Source of the DNA: GCA-2711565 sp963664245
Lineage (GTDB): Bacteria; Bacteroidota; Bacteroidia; Bacteroidales; GCA-2711565
Direction: 5' to 3'
Length of the DNA stretch: 64,000 nt
NCBI GenBank assembly: GCA_963664245.1
Contig: OY760934.1
Location: 2,294,001 to 2,358,000, forward strand
Shown here: positions 62,084 through 64,000 of the stretch, piece by piece
Layout: each line of letters starts with the position of its first letter
Numbering within the stretch: the first letter of the stretch is position 1
The notes under the pieces: generated by a model
The model's input: the letters and a program-made list of their open reading frames with translations, nothing else
What the model was told of the DNA's origin: nothing
Database searches by the model: none
Program-made: the position numbers and the translations under genes

Positions 62084-62111
62084 AAAACCCATCACTTAAG
62101 CGATGGGTTTT
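62084..62111. terminator. Bidirectional terminator between tyrS and the CGGC gene
   Basis: AAAACCCATC/GATGGGTTTT, 10-bp stem with an inner CTTAAG palindrome; T-runs follow on both strands. Confidence 0.85.
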
Positions 62112-62129
62112 TGTATGTTCGTTTGTTTT

Positions 62130-62573
62130 TTAATTGTAAGCCAGGCGGGTTTCTTTATCGCTCAATGTTGGCTTAATTAATTCTTGCCATTTTTCCGATT
62201 TCCAGGTTCCCATTTTTTGGTGCGTCAAATAATATTTTTCCGGGATGGGATGTGTTCCCACCACGACTTTAACGCCAAATTTTTGTTCAATATAATTTTT
62301 GAAGTGATTAATACGGGTACATGGCGGATAACCAACCACCATTCCGGTAGCAAAATGAATCACCTCCACGCCGTTTTTTATCATTTCTTCGGGGGAGTAC
62401 TCAATGTTTCCGCCGGGGCAACCTCCGCAAGTGGTATAACCGGCAATTTCAACGTCTTCATCTTTTCCGTAAATACTAAAACCTCCTTCACGGTTTTGCA
62501 ATGCCCTGAAACATTTTCCTCCGGCGCAATTGTGGTAACGGTGACAAATGACGATTCCAATCTTTTTACTCAT
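62130..62573 (-). CDS. CGGC-domain protein
   Basis: 147 residues. Cys-rich with the CGGC motif in TTCGGCPGGN, HNCAGGKCF near the start and YPPC. Such proteins probably bind metal or take part in thiol redox chemistry; the function is unknown. ATG 62573 is chosen over 62666 because it yields MSKKIGIVICHRYHNC, the normal start. It overlaps DUF4405 by 8 bp. Confidence 0.8.
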   Translation of the reverse strand: MSKKIGIVICHRYHNCAGGKCFRALQNREGGFSIYGKDEDVEIAGYTTCGGCPGGNIEYSPEEMIKNGVEVIHFATGMVVGYPPCTRINHFKNYIEQKFGVKVVVGTHPIPEKYYLTHQKMGTWKSEKWQELIKPTLSDKETRLAYN

Positions 62574-63234
62574 GGTTTTGTAATTTTTGATGCTCGTTAA
62601 TAATATCTTTAATTTCCTGCATGCTAAAGTTATATTGTTTCCGTAAACGCCCGATGCGTTCGTCATCAGAAATACCGGAAGGAATTCCCAGTTTCTTTTT
62701 TAATTCGCTGCACGAAATTTTGTATTCCTTTGAAATTTGACCCAGGCTCATTTGCCCGTTAATATCGATGGATGAATAAGTATGTTCTTCATCGAGACTA
62801 CCTGTTTTTTTCTCCTGAATCAGCAGATCATTATTTTTATTTCGGTAATGCGATTCGTCTTCGCCAATTTGAGGTTTTAATATAAAAGGAATCAAAACAA
62901 TTAAAACCATGATGACTAAAAAAGCCCAGGCTAGCAATATCCGCAAGACTTTTGCTTTGATCCATTGGGTGTAAATACATACGATTTGTTTCCAGTGGAG
63001 CAAAATATGTAAGATAAGCAGAACGATTAATACAATGCCTAAAATATAATGGATTTCGCCCCATTGGTGTCGGTCGAGGTTCATGAATAAAAACTCTCGG
63101 TTTTCTCCGTACAGTTCCCATTTTTCCTGACCGGTGGGCAGCATATATTTTACTAATAAACCAATACTTAAAATAATAGCCATCACTAGTAACATGATGA
63201 CATCAATAATGAAGTTTAACCTGTTTTTCCTCAT
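62566..63234 (-). CDS. DUF4405-type membrane protein
   Basis: 222 residues with about four helices and conserved His (HQWGEIHYILG, HILLHWKQ) that could bind heme, then a soluble C-terminal helical region. DUF4405 proteins are membrane heme or flavin-linked redox components. It lies 4 bp after the MBL gene, forming an operon MBL-DUF4405-CGGC. Confidence 0.8.
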   Translation of the reverse strand: MRKNRLNFIIDVIMLLVMAIILSIGLLVKYMLPTGQEKWELYGENREFLFMNLDRHQWGEIHYILGIVLIVLLILHILLHWKQIVCIYTQWIKAKVLRILLAWAFLVIMVLIVLIPFILKPQIGEDESHYRNKNNDLLIQEKKTGSLDEEHTYSSIDINGQMSLGQISKEYKISCSELKKKLGIPSGISDDERIGRLRKQYNFSMQEIKDIINEHQKLQNHE

Positions 63235-63238
63235 AGCT

Positions 63239-64000
63239 TTAAATATTTATTTGGATGCCTGCCTTTATTTCGGGGCAGTTAAAGTTTTTTTGAAGTTCGG
63301 TCAACGCCTCGGATTGGGTGCAATGCGATGGGTAAATCGTGTTTATTTCTTGGCACTTTAAATATGCAATGGTTTTTTGGGTTTGTGTGTTGTTTTCTTT
63401 TAGATGCAAGCCTCCCAAAAGGGTTTTAATGGTTTGGATTCCCGTAACTTTTTTGGCGTGTTCAACAATATTGCAAATGCCCGAATGGGCGCAACCCGAA
63501 ATAATTATTAATTCATTGTTTTGGATGATTGCCAGTGCTGAATCATCTAAAACATAATCCGGTTTGTTGTGTTCGTCAACAAAGGTGGTTTCTTTTGCCT
63601 CAAAGTCGTTGGTTCGGGGAATTTCTCCCAAAAAAATAATTGAATTGCTTATATTGTAAGGATTCCGGGTGTTTACCAGTTTAAATTTTTTATTCAAATC
63701 GAGATAGCAAAGGTTTAAACCGATAAAAGAATGATCGGAATTACGGTAGCGTTTAATGAATGAATAAGGATGGCAGATTAAGGTTTTGTTGTTTAAAAAT
63801 TTTAAGCCGTTTCCGTGATCCCAATGCCCGTGGCTTAGCACAATGGTTTCAACTTTTTCTAAATCGACATTGAGTTTTTTTGCGTTTTCCAGAAACAGCT
63901 TGGAGTGTCCGGCATCAAGCAATAAGCTTGTGCCTTCGTGTTCGATATAAAAAGATAAGCCGTGTTCGGCACCAAAGCCTTTTAAAGCCTGGTTGTCGGT
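63239..64000 (-). CDS. MBL-fold metallo-hydrolase (partial, runs off the right edge)
   Basis: At least 253 codons; the 5' end is beyond 64000. The frame stays open from 63922 to 64000 and encodes ALKGFGAEHGLSFYIEHEGT, so the apparent TTG start is not real. Zinc motif HGHWDH, a further His in SGCAHSGICN, and the C-terminal YPSHC. It resembles dihydropterin-phosphate-synthase-like MBL enzymes. Function not assigned. Confidence 0.88.
   Translation of the reverse strand, partial: TDNQALKGFGAEHGLSFYIEHEGTSLLLDAGHSKLFLENAKKLNVDLEKVETIVLSHGHWDHGNGLKFLNNKTLICHPYSFIKRYRNSDHSFIGLNLCYLDLNKKFKLVNTRNPYNISNSIIFLGEIPRTNDFEAKETTFVDEHNKPDYVLDDSALAIIQNNELIIISGCAHSGICNIVEHAKKVTGIQTIKTLLGGLHLKENNTQTQKTIAYLKCQEINTIYPSHCTQSEALTELQKNFNCPEIKAGIQINI

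Noticed and set aside
1..64000. CRISPR arrays, tRNA or rRNA genes, IS elements or prophage
   Set aside because: No regularly spaced repeats, tRNA-like cloverleaf, rRNA sequence, transposase, integrase or phage structural gene was seen.

Overview
The window looks like chromosomal DNA of a Bacteroidota species, probably Bacteroidales/Marinilabiliales-like (the order is a guess). The evidence is: many exact TAnnTTTG -7 promoter motifs shortly upstream of genes and no clear Shine-Dalgarno sequences; many lipoproteins with short signal peptides; a PorZ-like type IX secretion protein; DUF4369 and DUF4837 family proteins; and an IspG with an inserted domain. No rRNA, tRNA, CRISPR array, insertion sequence or prophage was seen.

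Layout. 1-82 is a short palindromic repeat. 126-5216 (minus) holds a DUF4369/TlpA thioredoxin lipoprotein and a purH-mreB-mreC-mreD cluster. 5382-8457 (plus) holds an FtsX/MacB-like permease and recJ. 8428-10610 (minus) holds a LysE-type exporter and a GH3-type enzyme. 10690-14403 holds a phosphodiesterase-like protein, hemW and a sensor kinase. 14532-16614 is a BlaI/M56-TonB pair behind a promoter carrying two palindromic operators. 16724-22788 (minus) has three zinc metallopeptidases. 22928-26984 (minus) has a membrane MutS-like ATPase, manC, sprT-like and a tiny lipoprotein; 24740-25076 is a gene-free stretch with a chain of hairpins. 27177-30913 has mlaE-mlaF-cvpA, and pgk with a TlpA-like protein. 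30998-38585 (plus) has a methionine-type aminotransferase with an omega-amidase, trkA-trkH, two glycosyltransferases and a lipid kinase. 38572-43712 has ispG, porZ, a zinc-ribbon protein and recO. 43718-46026 has a hemerythrin and a CoA-transferase pair. 46036-47246 is an AT-rich two-gene accessory cassette (DUF1828/DUF6978 type). 47354-47484 and 49081-49119 are dispersed hairpin repeats around lipB-lipA. 49219-59069 (plus) has lysS, a TPR protein, a 28-residue membrane peptide, a hybrid histidine kinase, tatA and an envelope group (MltD-like, DUF4837, DUF2147, MltF-like). 59073-64000 has a flavodoxin, an epimerase, tyrS and an MBL-DUF4405-CGGC operon whose first gene runs off the right edge.

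Most genes are housekeeping or envelope functions: cell shape, peptidoglycan turnover, Mla lipid transport, LPS sugar transfer, type IX secretion, lipoate, isoprenoids, purines, glycolysis and K+ uptake. Genes are tightly packed and several convergent pairs overlap at their 3' ends. The main candidates for undescribed biology are the structured-RNA candidate at 24908-25078, the DUF1828/DUF6978 cassette, the operator-bearing promoter of the BlaI/M56-TonB system and the two very small membrane or lipoprotein genes. All functional names come from reading motifs and family memory; no database search was run.
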